A program made the position numbers and the translations under genes. Below, piece after piece: positions 7,623 through 14,948 of a stretch of 64,000 nt of DNA; position 1 is the first letter of the stretch; each line of letters begins with the position of its first letter. The stretch covers positions 1 through 64,000 of the forward strand of contig NZ_LNSB01000028.1 of NCBI RefSeq assembly GCF_001468285.1. Reading direction: 5' to 3'. This stretch comes from Sphingopyxis sp. HIX (GTDB lineage Bacteria > Pseudomonadota > Alphaproteobacteria > Sphingomonadales > Sphingomonadaceae). The notes beneath the pieces were generated by a model. The model saw only the letters and a program-made list of their open reading frames with translations, did not search any database and was not told the origin of the DNA.

Positions 7623-8171
7623 TCAATAAGCGTTGCGCGTCTGGCGGAGCGCGGCCTTGCCGTCCTTCCAGTCGACCTCCCCGGCGGGCTCGGCGGGCCG
7701 CCCCGGCGCGAACAGCTCATAGATGGTCGTGCCGTCCTCCTGCAGGCTCTCGATCACCCGCACGGGCTCGAAGGCGTCGGGCGCCGCCTTGGCCGCCGTC
7801 CGCACCGGCGCGGGCGCATCGGCCCAGGCGATGTCGCGCTGCATCTCGACGACGCGGTACGCGCCCTTTTCCTCGATCAGGTCGAGCTCGACCGCGCTGC
7901 CGTCGCCGCGCGTGCCCTCGACGTCATAGAAGACCATGCCGTCCCGCGCCTTGCGCTCGGCCTCGGCGATGTTCATGTCGGGCACACGCGCGAGCACCGC
8001 CGCGCGCACCCCGGCGGGCAGGTCGGCCGCGGCGATTGCGTCGATCTTCGCCTCGGGGCCCTCGGCGAGCACCGCCTTTTCGGCCGTGCCGTCACGCGCA
8101 ACCTTGTCGGCGCCGCCCCCGCCGCATCCCGCGAGCAACAGCCCCGCCGCCATCCAGATCGCTGACCGCAT
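7623..8171 (-). CDS. Small lipoprotein, PepSY-like
   Basis: A 182-residue lipoprotein with lipobox LLAGC at residues 12-16 and a following Gly run. The middle, LPAGVRAAVLARVPDMNIAEAERKARDGMVFYDVEGTRGDGSAVELDLIE, resembles a PepSY-like domain (helix, then 'Y-V-E-G...G-EV-LD'), which occurs in envelope proteins and may inhibit proteases or act as a sensor. A second half, GAYRVVEMQRDIAW, continues with a related repeat (PDAFEPVRVIESLQEDGTTIYELFA). The gene stands alone, with its start facing the LexA-controlled LigT-like gene at 8.3 kb. The function is unknown. Confidence 0.65.
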   Translation of the reverse strand: MRSAIWMAAGLLLAGCGGGGADKVARDGTAEKAVLAEGPEAKIDAIAAADLPAGVRAAVLARVPDMNIAEAERKARDGMVFYDVEGTRGDGSAVELDLIEEKGAYRVVEMQRDIAWADAPAPVRTAAKAAPDAFEPVRVIESLQEDGTTIYELFAPGRPAEPAGEVDWKDGKAALRQTRNAY

Positions 8172-8277
8172 CGTCCGTCTCCTACCGAAGGTAACCGTTG
8201 TCATCTTAACGCCGCTCGGAACGCAAGTCGATGCGCCGTTGCTCGGGTCATCGCGATTCGACTCTCGCCCCGATGTA

Positions 8278-8292
8278 GAACATAATAGGAAC
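8278..8292 (+). promoter_or_regulatory. LexA (SOS) box upstream of LigT-like copy 2
   Basis: GAAC-N7-GAAC, the alphaproteobacterial LexA operator. The spacer starts with ATAAT, so CATAAT (8281-8286) can serve as a -10 inside the operator, with TTCGAC (8257-8262) as a -35. LexA binding would then occlude RNA polymerase. The gene begins 24 bases after the box. Confidence 0.7.
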
Positions 8293-8315
8293 ATCGTCCG
8301 ATTCGGAGAAATATG

Positions 8316-8894
8316 ATGGAGCCGATCTTCCGCTATTTCCTGGGCTTCCAGGTCGCCGCCGACCGCGCCGGCTGGCTCGCGCGCCGCCTGCCGCCGACGG
8401 GCGACATGTTCGCGCAGATGAAGCCGCATCTCTATCATCTGACGCTCTGCACCATCGCCGAGACGATGCTGCCGCATCCCTTCCTGCGCCAGCGCGTCGC
8501 CGCGGCGCTGGGCGACGACCCGCCCGCCGCCGCCGCGATCCCCTTCGGCCGCATCGTCGCGCGCGATAGGGGCGCCGCGCTGATCACCGTCGGCGGCGTG
8601 GGCGCGATCCATACGCTCTACGAGAGCGTTGTCGCGCGCCTCGCGGCGCAGGGCATCGAGCCGCTGCACCGCAAGTCGGGCCTGCGCCCCCACATCACGC
8701 TCGGCTATGGCGAATGCGACTTCGATCCGGTGCTGCTCGCGTGGAGCTGGACCCCGCATAATCTGGTGCTCGTCGAAAGCCATATCGGCCACCGCCGCCA
8801 CCGCGTGCTGCAAAGCTGGATGCTGCCGCCGCCGGCGCAGGGGCTGTTCGACTTCATGGCCGACGAACTGCCCCCGATCCGGCGCGCGGCCTGA
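8316..8894 (+). CDS. LigT-like 2H phosphodiesterase / 2'-5' RNA ligase family protein (copy 2)
   Basis: A 192-residue protein with both 2H-superfamily motifs: HLT at residues 41-43 (in LYHLTLC) and HIT at 126-128 (in RPHITLGYGE). A terminal strand, LVLVESHIGHRRHRVLQSW, corresponds to the LLVES...HIVHGRW strand of copy 1 at 2.5 kb. The first HxT falls at the same residue number in both copies. The ATG at 8316 has the better GGAG spacing (7 bases) than the ATG at 8313. Like copy 1 it lies alone behind a LexA box, so it is predicted to be DNA-damage inducible. A role in RNA-end or cyclic-phosphate processing during the SOS response is inference. Confidence 0.85.
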   Translation: MEPIFRYFLGFQVAADRAGWLARRLPPTGDMFAQMKPHLYHLTLCTIAETMLPHPFLRQRVAAALGDDPPAAAAIPFGRIVARDRGAALITVGGVGAIHTLYESVVARLAAQGIEPLHRKSGLRPHITLGYGECDFDPVLLAWSWTPHNLVLVESHIGHRRHRVLQSWMLPPPAQGLFDFMADELPPIRRAA

Positions 8895-8899
8895 GGGTC

Positions 8900-9328
8900 C
8901 TAATTCTCCAGGCTGTGCTCGAGCGTGATCTCGCAATCGAGCAGCTTCGACACCGGGCAGTTCATCTCGGCCTCCTTGGCGATCGCCGCAAATTCCTCGG
9001 CGCCGATCCCGGGCACCTTGGCGATCAGGGTCAGCGCCGAGCTCGAAATCTCGAACCCGCCCTCGACCTGGTCGAGCGTCACCGCGGCGGTGGTTTCGAG
9101 CGTGTCGCCGCTATATCCCGCACGCGCGAGCCCGAAGGAAAGCGCCATGGTGAAGCAGGCGGCGTGCGCCGCAGCGATCAGTTCCTCGGGGTTGGTCCCC
9201 GGCTGGCCCTCGAAGCGCGTGCCGAACCCATAGGGCTGCTTGTCGAGCACCCCCGACTTGGTGGTGATTGCCCCTTTGCCCTCCTTGCCGAAGCCTTCGT
9301 AGCGAGCGGAAGCGCGATTGACGGTCAT
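8900..9328 (-). CDS. OsmC/Ohr-family peroxiredoxin
   Basis: A 142-residue protein of typical OsmC length. The two redox cysteines are C58 (in AAHAACFTMALSFGLA) and C124 (in EMNCPVSKLL), with E49 in the NPEELIAAA segment. It reduces organic or fatty-acid hydroperoxides with a thiol cofactor in the cytoplasm. The start AACACTG-like upstream region contains AAGGAG (rc of ctcctt) at suitable spacing. It stands alone, with its stop close to the convergent LigT-like gene. Confidence 0.9.
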   Translation of the reverse strand: MTVNRASARYEGFGKEGKGAITTKSGVLDKQPYGFGTRFEGQPGTNPEELIAAAHAACFTMALSFGLARAGYSGDTLETTAAVTLDQVEGGFEISSSALTLIAKVPGIGAEEFAAIAKEAEMNCPVSKLLDCEITLEHSLEN

Positions 9329-9372
9329 GCCATATCTCCTTGGGGATGGGTCGGGACTCGGGGGGCCATTGG

Positions 9373-9576
9373 TCAGGCCGCGGCCAGCCTAGGCCGCGCG
9401 CCCGCGCGCTTCCACGCCTTTTCGTGGAAGAAAAAGGCGACCGCGTTGATGCACGGCTCGACGATCGCGATCCCGCCCGCCAGCACGACCGATCCGGTCA
9501 TGACATAAGCGACGCTGAACCCGATCGTCAGGTGCAGCGCGAGATAGGTGAAGGTCTTGGCGAGGTCGGTCGGCAT
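9373..9576 (-). CDS. DUF2061 small inner-membrane protein
   Basis: A 67-residue protein with two membrane segments (about 8-25 and 28-45) and the DUF2061 pattern KTFTYLALHLTIGFSVAYVMTGSVVLAGGIAIVEPCINAVAFFFHEKAW, in which the 'IEP..N...FF.HE+.W' end is diagnostic. The function is unknown. It is only 43 bases downstream of osmC's start region and has its own GGAGAC ribosome site. Confidence 0.8.
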   Translation of the reverse strand: MPTDLAKTFTYLALHLTIGFSVAYVMTGSVVLAGGIAIVEPCINAVAFFFHEKAWKRAGARPRLAAA

Positions 9577-9649
9577 GGCGCGTCTCCGGAAGAACGGAAG
9601 AGCGCCAATTTAAGAATCACTCGCAACAAGCGCCAGGCGGAGCTTTGCG

Positions 9650-9997
9650 TCAGTCTGATCGATTTTTCCGCAGGACGCCTGCCTTGTCGAGCTCGGGACC
9701 CAGCCGGCCGGTCAGCCACAGCGCCCACATCCTGAAATCGGCGGCGAGGCTCCACAGCGGGTAGGTGAAGGTCGCGGGCCGGTTCTTCTCGACCCCGAAA
9801 TGCGCGACCCAGGCGAAGAAATAACCCGCGAGCGGCAGCGCGATCAGCCACGCCCAGCGCCCCGTCAGGAACGCGGCGATCGCGATCGCGACGACCAGGC
9901 TGGTCCCGACATAGTGGAGCGCGCGCGTCGAGGCCTTGCTATGCTCGCGCAGGTAAAAGGGCCAGAAGGCGGCGAAGCTGGTGTAGAGCCGGGCCAT
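9650..9997 (-). CDS. Mpo1-like (DUF962) membrane protein
   Basis: A 115-residue protein with three or four membrane segments. DUF962/Mpo1 signatures are present: YLREHSKASTRALHYVGTSL near residue 15, the H-x-G pair, and WVAHFGVEKNRPATFTYPLWSLAADF near 65, which has the conserved His, Asn-Arg-Pro and Tyr-Pro-Leu-Trp. The yeast family member Mpo1 is a dioxygenase that alpha-oxidises 2-hydroxy fatty acids derived from phytosphingosine. Sphingomonads make glycosphingolipids with 2-hydroxy acyl chains, so a matching role is plausible but unproven. Confidence 0.78.
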   Translation of the reverse strand: MARLYTSFAAFWPFYLREHSKASTRALHYVGTSLVVAIAIAAFLTGRWAWLIALPLAGYFFAWVAHFGVEKNRPATFTYPLWSLAADFRMWALWLTGRLGPELDKAGVLRKNRSD

Positions 9998-10281
9998 GGC
10001 GCGAAGATGCGGCGCTTCGCGGCGCGGGTCAAGACGGCCGCCTGCGGGAACCCCGAATGACGGCGGCATTGGAGGGCGAAGCGGGCATTGCCCAAACCGT
10101 CGCCCCCGCCGCTGCAAAAATCGCTTTCCTAATAAATCGCGCCATGATCTACCCTGCGGGATGACGCCCATGCCCATCCGCGGCGCCGCGCGCCGACCGC
10201 GATCACCGCTAACCCCTTGTTCCCGCGCGCGATGGGGCGTCAACTTAGTCAACTTCCGACCGATACCAGCCGCCCCAAAAC
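9998..10281. other. Noncoding gap with a tandem 9-mer
   Basis: No convincing gene was seen between the DUF962 start and the M3 peptidase terminator. It contains a direct repeat, gtcaactta / gtcaacttc, at 10239-10256, whose complement offers TTGACT and TTGACG -35-like hexamers, but no matching -10 was found. Confidence 0.4.
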
Positions 10282-10306
10282 AAAGGGGGCCGAAACGACC
10301 CCCTTT
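10282..10306 (-). terminator. Rho-independent terminator of the M3 peptidase gene
   Basis: Perfect 8-base arms AAAGGGGG / CCCCCTTT enclose a 9-base loop. On the minus strand the hairpin is followed by GTTTTGG. It lies 23 bases past the stop. Confidence 0.75.
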
Positions 10307-10328
10307 GCCTCCCCGGTCCGGTTGGACC

Positions 10329-12518
10329 TTATTCGGTCGGAAAGCCGCGCTTGCGCAGCAGCGCCTTCACATCGGGATCGCGGCCGCGGAAAGCGCGATA
10401 GGCCTCGGCGCGGTCGGTCTCGTTGCCCGTCATCAGCAATATGGTGCGGAACTTGTCGGCGACGCTGCGGTCCCACGGCCCGCCGGCTTCGGTGAAGGCC
10501 GCCCAGGTGTCGGCGTCCATCGTCTCCGACCAGAGATAGGAGTAATAGCCCGCCGAATAGGCGTCGCTCGAGAACAGATGCCCGAACTGCGGCAAGCGGT
10601 GCCGCATCACGATCTCCCTGGGCATGCCGATCTCGGCGAGCGTCTCGCGCTCGAACTTGTCGGCGTCGGCGGGCGGGTCCCCACGGTCGTGCAGCTTCAT
10701 GTCGACGATCGCGCTCGAGAGATATTCGACCGTCGAGAAACCTTGGTTGAACTTGTCCGACGCCAGGATCTTGTCGACCAGCGCCTGCGGCATCGGCTCG
10801 CCCGTCTTGTAGTGCGTCGCATATTTCGACAGCACCTCGGGGGTCATCAGCCAATTCTCGTTCACCTGGCTCGGATATTCGACGAAGTCGCGCGGCACCC
10901 CGGCGAGCGCGGGATAGTAAACATGTTGCAGCAGATAGTGGATGCCGTGGCCGAACTCGTGGAACAGCGTCTGCGCATCGTCGAGGCTGATCAGCGTCGC
11001 CTCGCCCTTCGCGGCTTCGGTGAAATTATTGTTGTTCGACGCGAGGACGTTGCGCTCGCCGCCCAGCGTCTGCTGGCTGCGATAGGTCGTCATCCACGCG
11101 CCCGAACGCTTGCCGTCGCGCGCGAAATTATCGAGGTAGAAGACCCCGACATTCTCGTTGGTCTTGAGGTTGTAGACCTCGAAGGTGCGCACCTTCGGAT
11201 CGAACACCGGGATCGTCCCGGTATTTTCGCGGAAGCCCAAATCGTAGAGCTGCCCCGCCGACCAGAACATGCCGTCGACGAGCTTGTCGAGCTGGAGATA
11301 CGGCTTCACCTCGCTCTCGTCGAGGTCGTATTTGGCCTTGCGGACCTTCTCGGCATAGAAGCGATAGTCCCAGGGTTCGATCGTGATCTTGGGTCCGTTG
11401 CCCGCCTTGGCGTCGGCATCGGCGATCGCCTGCATGTCGGCGACCTCTTCCTTCACCCGCGCGACCGCGGCGGGCCAGACCTTCATCATCAGCCCCATCG
11501 CCGCCTCCGGGGTCTTCGCCATCGTGTCGGCCATGCGGTAATGCGCGTGCGTCGGGAAACCGAGCAGCTCGGCGCGCTGCTGGCGCAGCTTCAGGATTTC
11601 GGCGATCGTCGCATTGGTGTCGTTGGCGTCGCCATTGTCGCCGCGATTGACGAAGGCGTTATAGACGCGTTCGCGCAGCTTGCGGTTGGTCGCGCCCTGC
11701 AGCACCGGCTGCGCCGACGAGCGGGTGTTCTTGATCGCCCACTGGCCGGGTTTGCCATTGGCCTCGGCGGCCGACGCGAGCGAGGCGACGAAGCCCGGTT
11801 CGAGCCCCGCGAGCTCGGCCTTGTCGGTGACGAAGGTGTAGAGCTTCTCGTCGCCGAGCAGCTTCGACGAGAAGGTCGAGAACAGCCCCTCGAGCTTCGA
11901 GTTGAGTTCGACCAGCTTGGTCTTGTCGGCGGGCGAGAGATTCGCGCCGTCGCGCACCATCTCTTCATAACTGCGCTCGACGATGCGGATCTGCTGCGCG
12001 TTGAGCCCGCTCTCGTGGCGCTTGTCATAGACCGCCTTGTAGCGCGCGAAGAGCTTGGGCTCGAGGAACAGCTCGGTGTAGAAGGTGGTGAGCTTGGGGC
12101 TCCATTCGGCGTCGATATCTTCGACGCGGTCGTTCGACTTGTTCGAAGTCTGGACGCCCCACAGCGCGAAGAGCCGCTCCATCGTGTCGCCCGCGAGCAT
12201 CATCGGGACGTGGGTGTTTTCGAAGGTCGGCACCGCGGGATCGTCGATCACCGCCTGCACCTGCGCCTTGGTCTCGGCCATGCCCTTCTGGAAGGCGTCG
12301 GGGAACAGTTCGGGATCCATCTTGTCCCACGGCGGCACCCCCTCGAACGGCCCGGTCCAGGGCGCGAGCATCGGATTGTCGCCCGCGGGCGCGGTCGCGG
12401 CGGCGGGCTTGGCATTTTCGGCGGCAAGACTCGTCATCTGGCTCATACCCATGAGCATCGCAGTCGATGCAAGCAGAGTCGACAGGCGACGGGCAAAATG
12501 AGGCGCGCTGCGCGGCAT
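10329..12518 (-). CDS. dcp: Periplasmic M3-family peptidyl-dipeptidase (Dcp/oligopeptidase A-like)
   Basis: A 729-residue precursor with a signal peptide of about 33 residues (ending MTSLAAEN). The zincin motif H520-E-F-G-H524 is in LFHEFGHGIHYLL, and the Glu ligand and substrate-binding 'GYYSYLWSETMDADTWAAF' block near residue 655 are as in Dcp. The length matches Dcp (about 680 plus signal). M3 enzymes of this type release C-terminal dipeptides or cut short peptides, and this one is exported, as in other sphingomonad peptide-degrading sets. The start at 12518 has GGGAG at good spacing, and the frame extends to 12614 without a ribosome site. A promoter-like TTGCAC/TAAGAC and a terminator bracket the gene. 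Confidence 0.92.
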   Translation of the reverse strand: MPRSAPHFARRLSTLLASTAMLMGMSQMTSLAAENAKPAAATAPAGDNPMLAPWTGPFEGVPPWDKMDPELFPDAFQKGMAETKAQVQAVIDDPAVPTFENTHVPMMLAGDTMERLFALWGVQTSNKSNDRVEDIDAEWSPKLTTFYTELFLEPKLFARYKAVYDKRHESGLNAQQIRIVERSYEEMVRDGANLSPADKTKLVELNSKLEGLFSTFSSKLLGDEKLYTFVTDKAELAGLEPGFVASLASAAEANGKPGQWAIKNTRSSAQPVLQGATNRKLRERVYNAFVNRGDNGDANDTNATIAEILKLRQQRAELLGFPTHAHYRMADTMAKTPEAAMGLMMKVWPAAVARVKEEVADMQAIADADAKAGNGPKITIEPWDYRFYAEKVRKAKYDLDESEVKPYLQLDKLVDGMFWSAGQLYDLGFRENTGTIPVFDPKVRTFEVYNLKTNENVGVFYLDNFARDGKRSGAWMTTYRSQQTLGGERNVLASNNNNFTEAAKGEATLISLDDAQTLFHEFGHGIHYLLQHVYYPALAGVPRDFVEYPSQVNENWLMTPEVLSKYATHYKTGEPMPQALVDKILASDKFNQGFSTVEYLSSAIVDMKLHDRGDPPADADKFERETLAEIGMPREIVMRHRLPQFGHLFSSDAYSAGYYSYLWSETMDADTWAAFTEAGGPWDRSVADKFRTILLMTGNETDRAEAYRAFRGRDPDVKALLRKRGFPTE

Positions 12519-12568
12519 ATTTCGGATCTCCCGGTGGAAAAGGTTTCGGGCGAAACCATGTCGGGGCC

Positions 12569-12598
12569 GTCTTAACCAGATATGACAGGGGGGTGCAA
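12569..12598 (-). promoter_or_regulatory. Candidate promoter for the M3 peptidase gene
   Basis: On the minus strand, TTGCAC (12598-12593), an 18-base spacer and TAAGAC (12574-12569) lie 50 bases before the start, next to the stop of the SMP-30 gene. A GGTTTC-N4-GAAACC hairpin (12542-12557) would be in the leader. Confidence 0.4.
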
Positions 12599-12603
12599 GC
12601 TGC

Positions 12604-13473
12604 CTAGGCGCCAAAATCCGGCTGGATCAGGCCAGGCACGTCGACGCGGAAGGTGAAGACGCCCCCCGCGTGCGGCTGCGCGCCGCGCTCTTCGTCGCTC
12701 AAATTCTTGCCCGCGCTGGTGACGAAGGCGGTGCGCATGTCGGCGCCGCCGAAGGCGAGCATCGTCGGGCGCTGCACCGGCAGCTCGACCGTCTGGAGCA
12801 ACTCGCCTGTCGGCGACAGGCGAACGACGCGCCACCCGTCCCACAGCGCCGACCAGTAACAGCCTTCGGCGTCCACCGCCGCGCCGTCGGGGCGGCCATG
12901 CCCCTCGGGAAATTCGTGGAACAGCCGCTGGCCGCTCAAGTCGCCGGTCGCGGGGTCGACGTCATAGGCGTGGATGCGGTGCGTCGGGGTGTCGGCGTGA
13001 TAGAAGATGCGCCCGTCGGGGCTGAACGCCGCGCCGTTGCTCGTCATCAGCCCGCCGAATACTTCGGTCAGCGCCCCGTCGGGATCGAGGCGATAGAGCG
13101 TGGCGTCGCGCTTCGGCTTGTCGCTCGTCAGGCTGCCGACCCACAGCCGCCCGGCGGCGTCGACGCAGCCGTCGTTGAAGCGCTGGTGCGGCAGGGCAGC
13201 GAGCGCCGCCGGACCGAAGGGCCGCGGCACCGCGCCCCATTCATCGATCAGCGCGCAGCCGTCGCCGAGCGCCGCGACGAGCCCGCCGCCCGCACGCGGC
13301 GCGACGCAACCGACGGGTTCCTCGAGCTGCATCCATTCGTGGCGGCCGTCCGCGGGATCGAGCCGGTGGATCTGCTGCGCGTCGATATCGACCCAATAGA
13401 GGCGGGCTTCGCGCGCATGCCAGCGCGGCGATTCGCCGAGCAAGGCGCCGGCGTCGAGGAGGAGTTGGGCCAT
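12604..13473 (-). CDS. SMP-30/gluconolactonase family protein
   Basis: A 289-residue beta-propeller protein without signal peptide. SMP-30 landmarks include the metal-ligand Glu E14 in LLGESPRWH, FNDGCVDAAGRLWVGS, LMTSNGAAFSPDGRIFYHADT and PDGAAVDAEGCYWSALWDGWRVVRLSP, which carry the Asn and Asp metal ligands. Members are lactonases of sugar acids (gluconolactonase, L-arabinolactonase) needing a divalent metal. The sugar specificity cannot be judged. No sugar-pathway genes flank it. Its 5' end lies beside a large inverted repeat. Confidence 0.88.
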   Translation of the reverse strand: MAQLLLDAGALLGESPRWHAREARLYWVDIDAQQIHRLDPADGRHEWMQLEEPVGCVAPRAGGGLVAALGDGCALIDEWGAVPRPFGPAALAALPHQRFNDGCVDAAGRLWVGSLTSDKPKRDATLYRLDPDGALTEVFGGLMTSNGAAFSPDGRIFYHADTPTHRIHAYDVDPATGDLSGQRLFHEFPEGHGRPDGAAVDAEGCYWSALWDGWRVVRLSPTGELLQTVELPVQRPTMLAFGGADMRTAFVTSAGKNLSDEERGAQPHAGGVFTFRVDVPGLIQPDFGA

Positions 13474-13548
13474 GGGGCGAGCCTAGCGCGCGCTGCGGCG
13501 GCTGCCCAGCGTCTGCAAAGCTATTCGTTGCTCGCGCCACACCCCGTC

Positions 13549-13622
13549 GTCACCCCGGGCTCGACCCGGGGTCCCGCTTAGCGGCGGTGAATAGCGGGAC
13601 CCCGGGTCGAGCCCGGGGTGAC
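13549..13622. repeat. Perfect 30-base inverted repeat (sphingomonad REP-like)
   Basis: Arms at 13549-13578 and 13593-13622 are exact reverse complements, separated by 14 bases. The core is CCCCGGGCTCGACCCGGGG. Elements of this 'CCCCGG..TCGA..CCGGGG' type are scattered in sphingomonad intergenic regions. It lies between divergent genes, so it is not a simple terminator. Confidence 0.85.
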
Positions 13623-13674
13623 GGGGAAGGAAAGAGCACATGTCAAAGAGTTTCCCGCCGTAGCGTCTTTCCAC

Positions 13675-13697
13675 TTGACGTGCACGTAAACGTAAGG
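13675..13697 (+). promoter_or_regulatory. Candidate operator/promoter of the beta-oxidation operon
   Basis: TTGACG (13675-13680) is followed by the self-complementary ACGT-N2-ACGT dyad at 13684-13693 within TGCACGTAAACGTAAGG. The ACGTAAACGTAA half resembles operators of LiuR-type MerR regulators that control acyl-CoA degradation operons. No convincing -10 is visible. Confidence 0.35.
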
Positions 13698-13766
13698 TCT
13701 GTTGGCGGTCGAAAATTGCGGCCGACTCCCCGCTCGCGTTCGGCTGCGCCAAGGGAAAGGAAGATC

Positions 13767-14921
13767 ATGTCGCTCGATAATCTGTCGCGCTCGGCCTATG
13801 GCGAGGATCATGAGGCATTCCGTGCCACGGTCCGCCAGTTCCTCGAAAAGGAAGTCGCGCCGAACGCCGCGCAATGGGCCGAGGACAAGATCGTCCCCAA
13901 GTCGATCTGGCCGAAGGCGGGCGAGCTCGGCATGCTGTGCCCGACGGTTCCCGAGGAATATGGCGGGCTCGGCCTAGACTTCGGCTATAATGCGATCGTC
14001 GACGAAGAGAGCGCCTATTACGGTCGCGCGACGACGGGCTTCTCGCTCCAGTCGGACATCGTCACCAGCTATATCGTCAAATATGGCAGCGAAGAGCAGA
14101 AGAAGCACTGGCTGCCGCGGATGGTGTCGGGCGAGACGATCACCGCGATCGCGATGACCGAACCGGGCACCGGCAGCGACCTTCAGGGCATGCGCACGAC
14201 CGCGAAGAAGGATGGCAATCATTATGTCATCAACGGGTCGAAGACCTTCATTACCAACGGCCAGAATGCCGACCTGATCCTCGTCTGCGTCAAGACCGAC
14301 ACCGAGGTGCGGCCGGCATGGAAGGGCGTGTCGATCGTCCTCGTCGAGGCCGACCGCGAGGGCTTCGAGCGCGGCCGCAACCTCGACAAGATCGGGCAGG
14401 ATGAGGCCGATACGTCGGAGCTGTTCTTCAACGACGTCCGCGTGCCGATCACCAACTGCCTCGGCGAAGAGGGCCAGGGCTTCATCTACCTGATGAGCGA
14501 ACTGCCGCAGGAACGCCTGTCGATCGCGGTGAGCGCGCAGGCCTCGGCGCAGCGCGCGTTCGACGATACGGTCGAATATACGCGCGAGCGCAAGGCGTTC
14601 GGCAAGCCGATCCTCGACTTCCAGAACAGCCGCTTCGTGCTCGCGGACCTCAAGGCCAAGCTGCAGGTCGGCTGGGCGCATCTCGACTGGGCGCTCGCGC
14701 GCCACATGAAGAAGGAACTCACCCCCGAGGAAGGCGCCGCGGCGAAGCTGTGGCACACCGACCTGCAGTGGGAAGTGATGGACAAGTGCCTCCAGCTGTT
14801 CGGCGGTTCGGGCTATATGAACGAATATCCGATCGCCCGCGCGTGGCGCGCCGCGCGCGTGACGCGCATCTTCGGCGGCACGAACGAAATCATGAAGGAA
14901 CTGATCGGGCGTAAGCTCTGA
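13767..14921 (+). CDS. Acyl-CoA dehydrogenase
   Basis: A 384-residue protein of standard ACAD length. The FAD/substrate signatures ITAIAMTEPGTGSDLQGMRTTA (about 128-150) and the C-terminal QLFGGSGYMNEYPIARAWRAARVTRIFGGTNEIMKELIGRKL are canonical. It catalyses alpha,beta-dehydrogenation of an acyl-CoA, passing electrons to ETF. The ATG at 13767 follows AAAGGAAGATC. It is the first gene of a same-strand set: dehydrogenase, thiolase (27 bases later), SDR and thioesterase, which together form most of a beta-oxidation spiral except a hydratase. The chain-length or branched-chain preference is not deducible. Confidence 0.93.
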   Translation: MSLDNLSRSAYGEDHEAFRATVRQFLEKEVAPNAAQWAEDKIVPKSIWPKAGELGMLCPTVPEEYGGLGLDFGYNAIVDEESAYYGRATTGFSLQSDIVTSYIVKYGSEEQKKHWLPRMVSGETITAIAMTEPGTGSDLQGMRTTAKKDGNHYVINGSKTFITNGQNADLILVCVKTDTEVRPAWKGVSIVLVEADREGFERGRNLDKIGQDEADTSELFFNDVRVPITNCLGEEGQGFIYLMSELPQERLSIAVSAQASAQRAFDDTVEYTRERKAFGKPILDFQNSRFVLADLKAKLQVGWAHLDWALARHMKKELTPEEGAAAKLWHTDLQWEVMDKCLQLFGGSGYMNEYPIARAWRAARVTRIFGGTNEIMKELIGRKL

Positions 14922-14948
14922 CCCGGTAACGCAGAAAGGAACTCCCCA

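Noticed and set aside
10239..10256. Tandem 9-mer gtcaactta / gtcaacttc as a promoter
   Set aside because: The complement offers TTGACT and TTGACG -35-like hexamers, but no matching -10 is present at either spacing.
9996..12575. An 859-residue frame antisense to the M3 peptidase
   Set aside because: Shadow frame running through the terminator and promoter of the peptidase. No motif.
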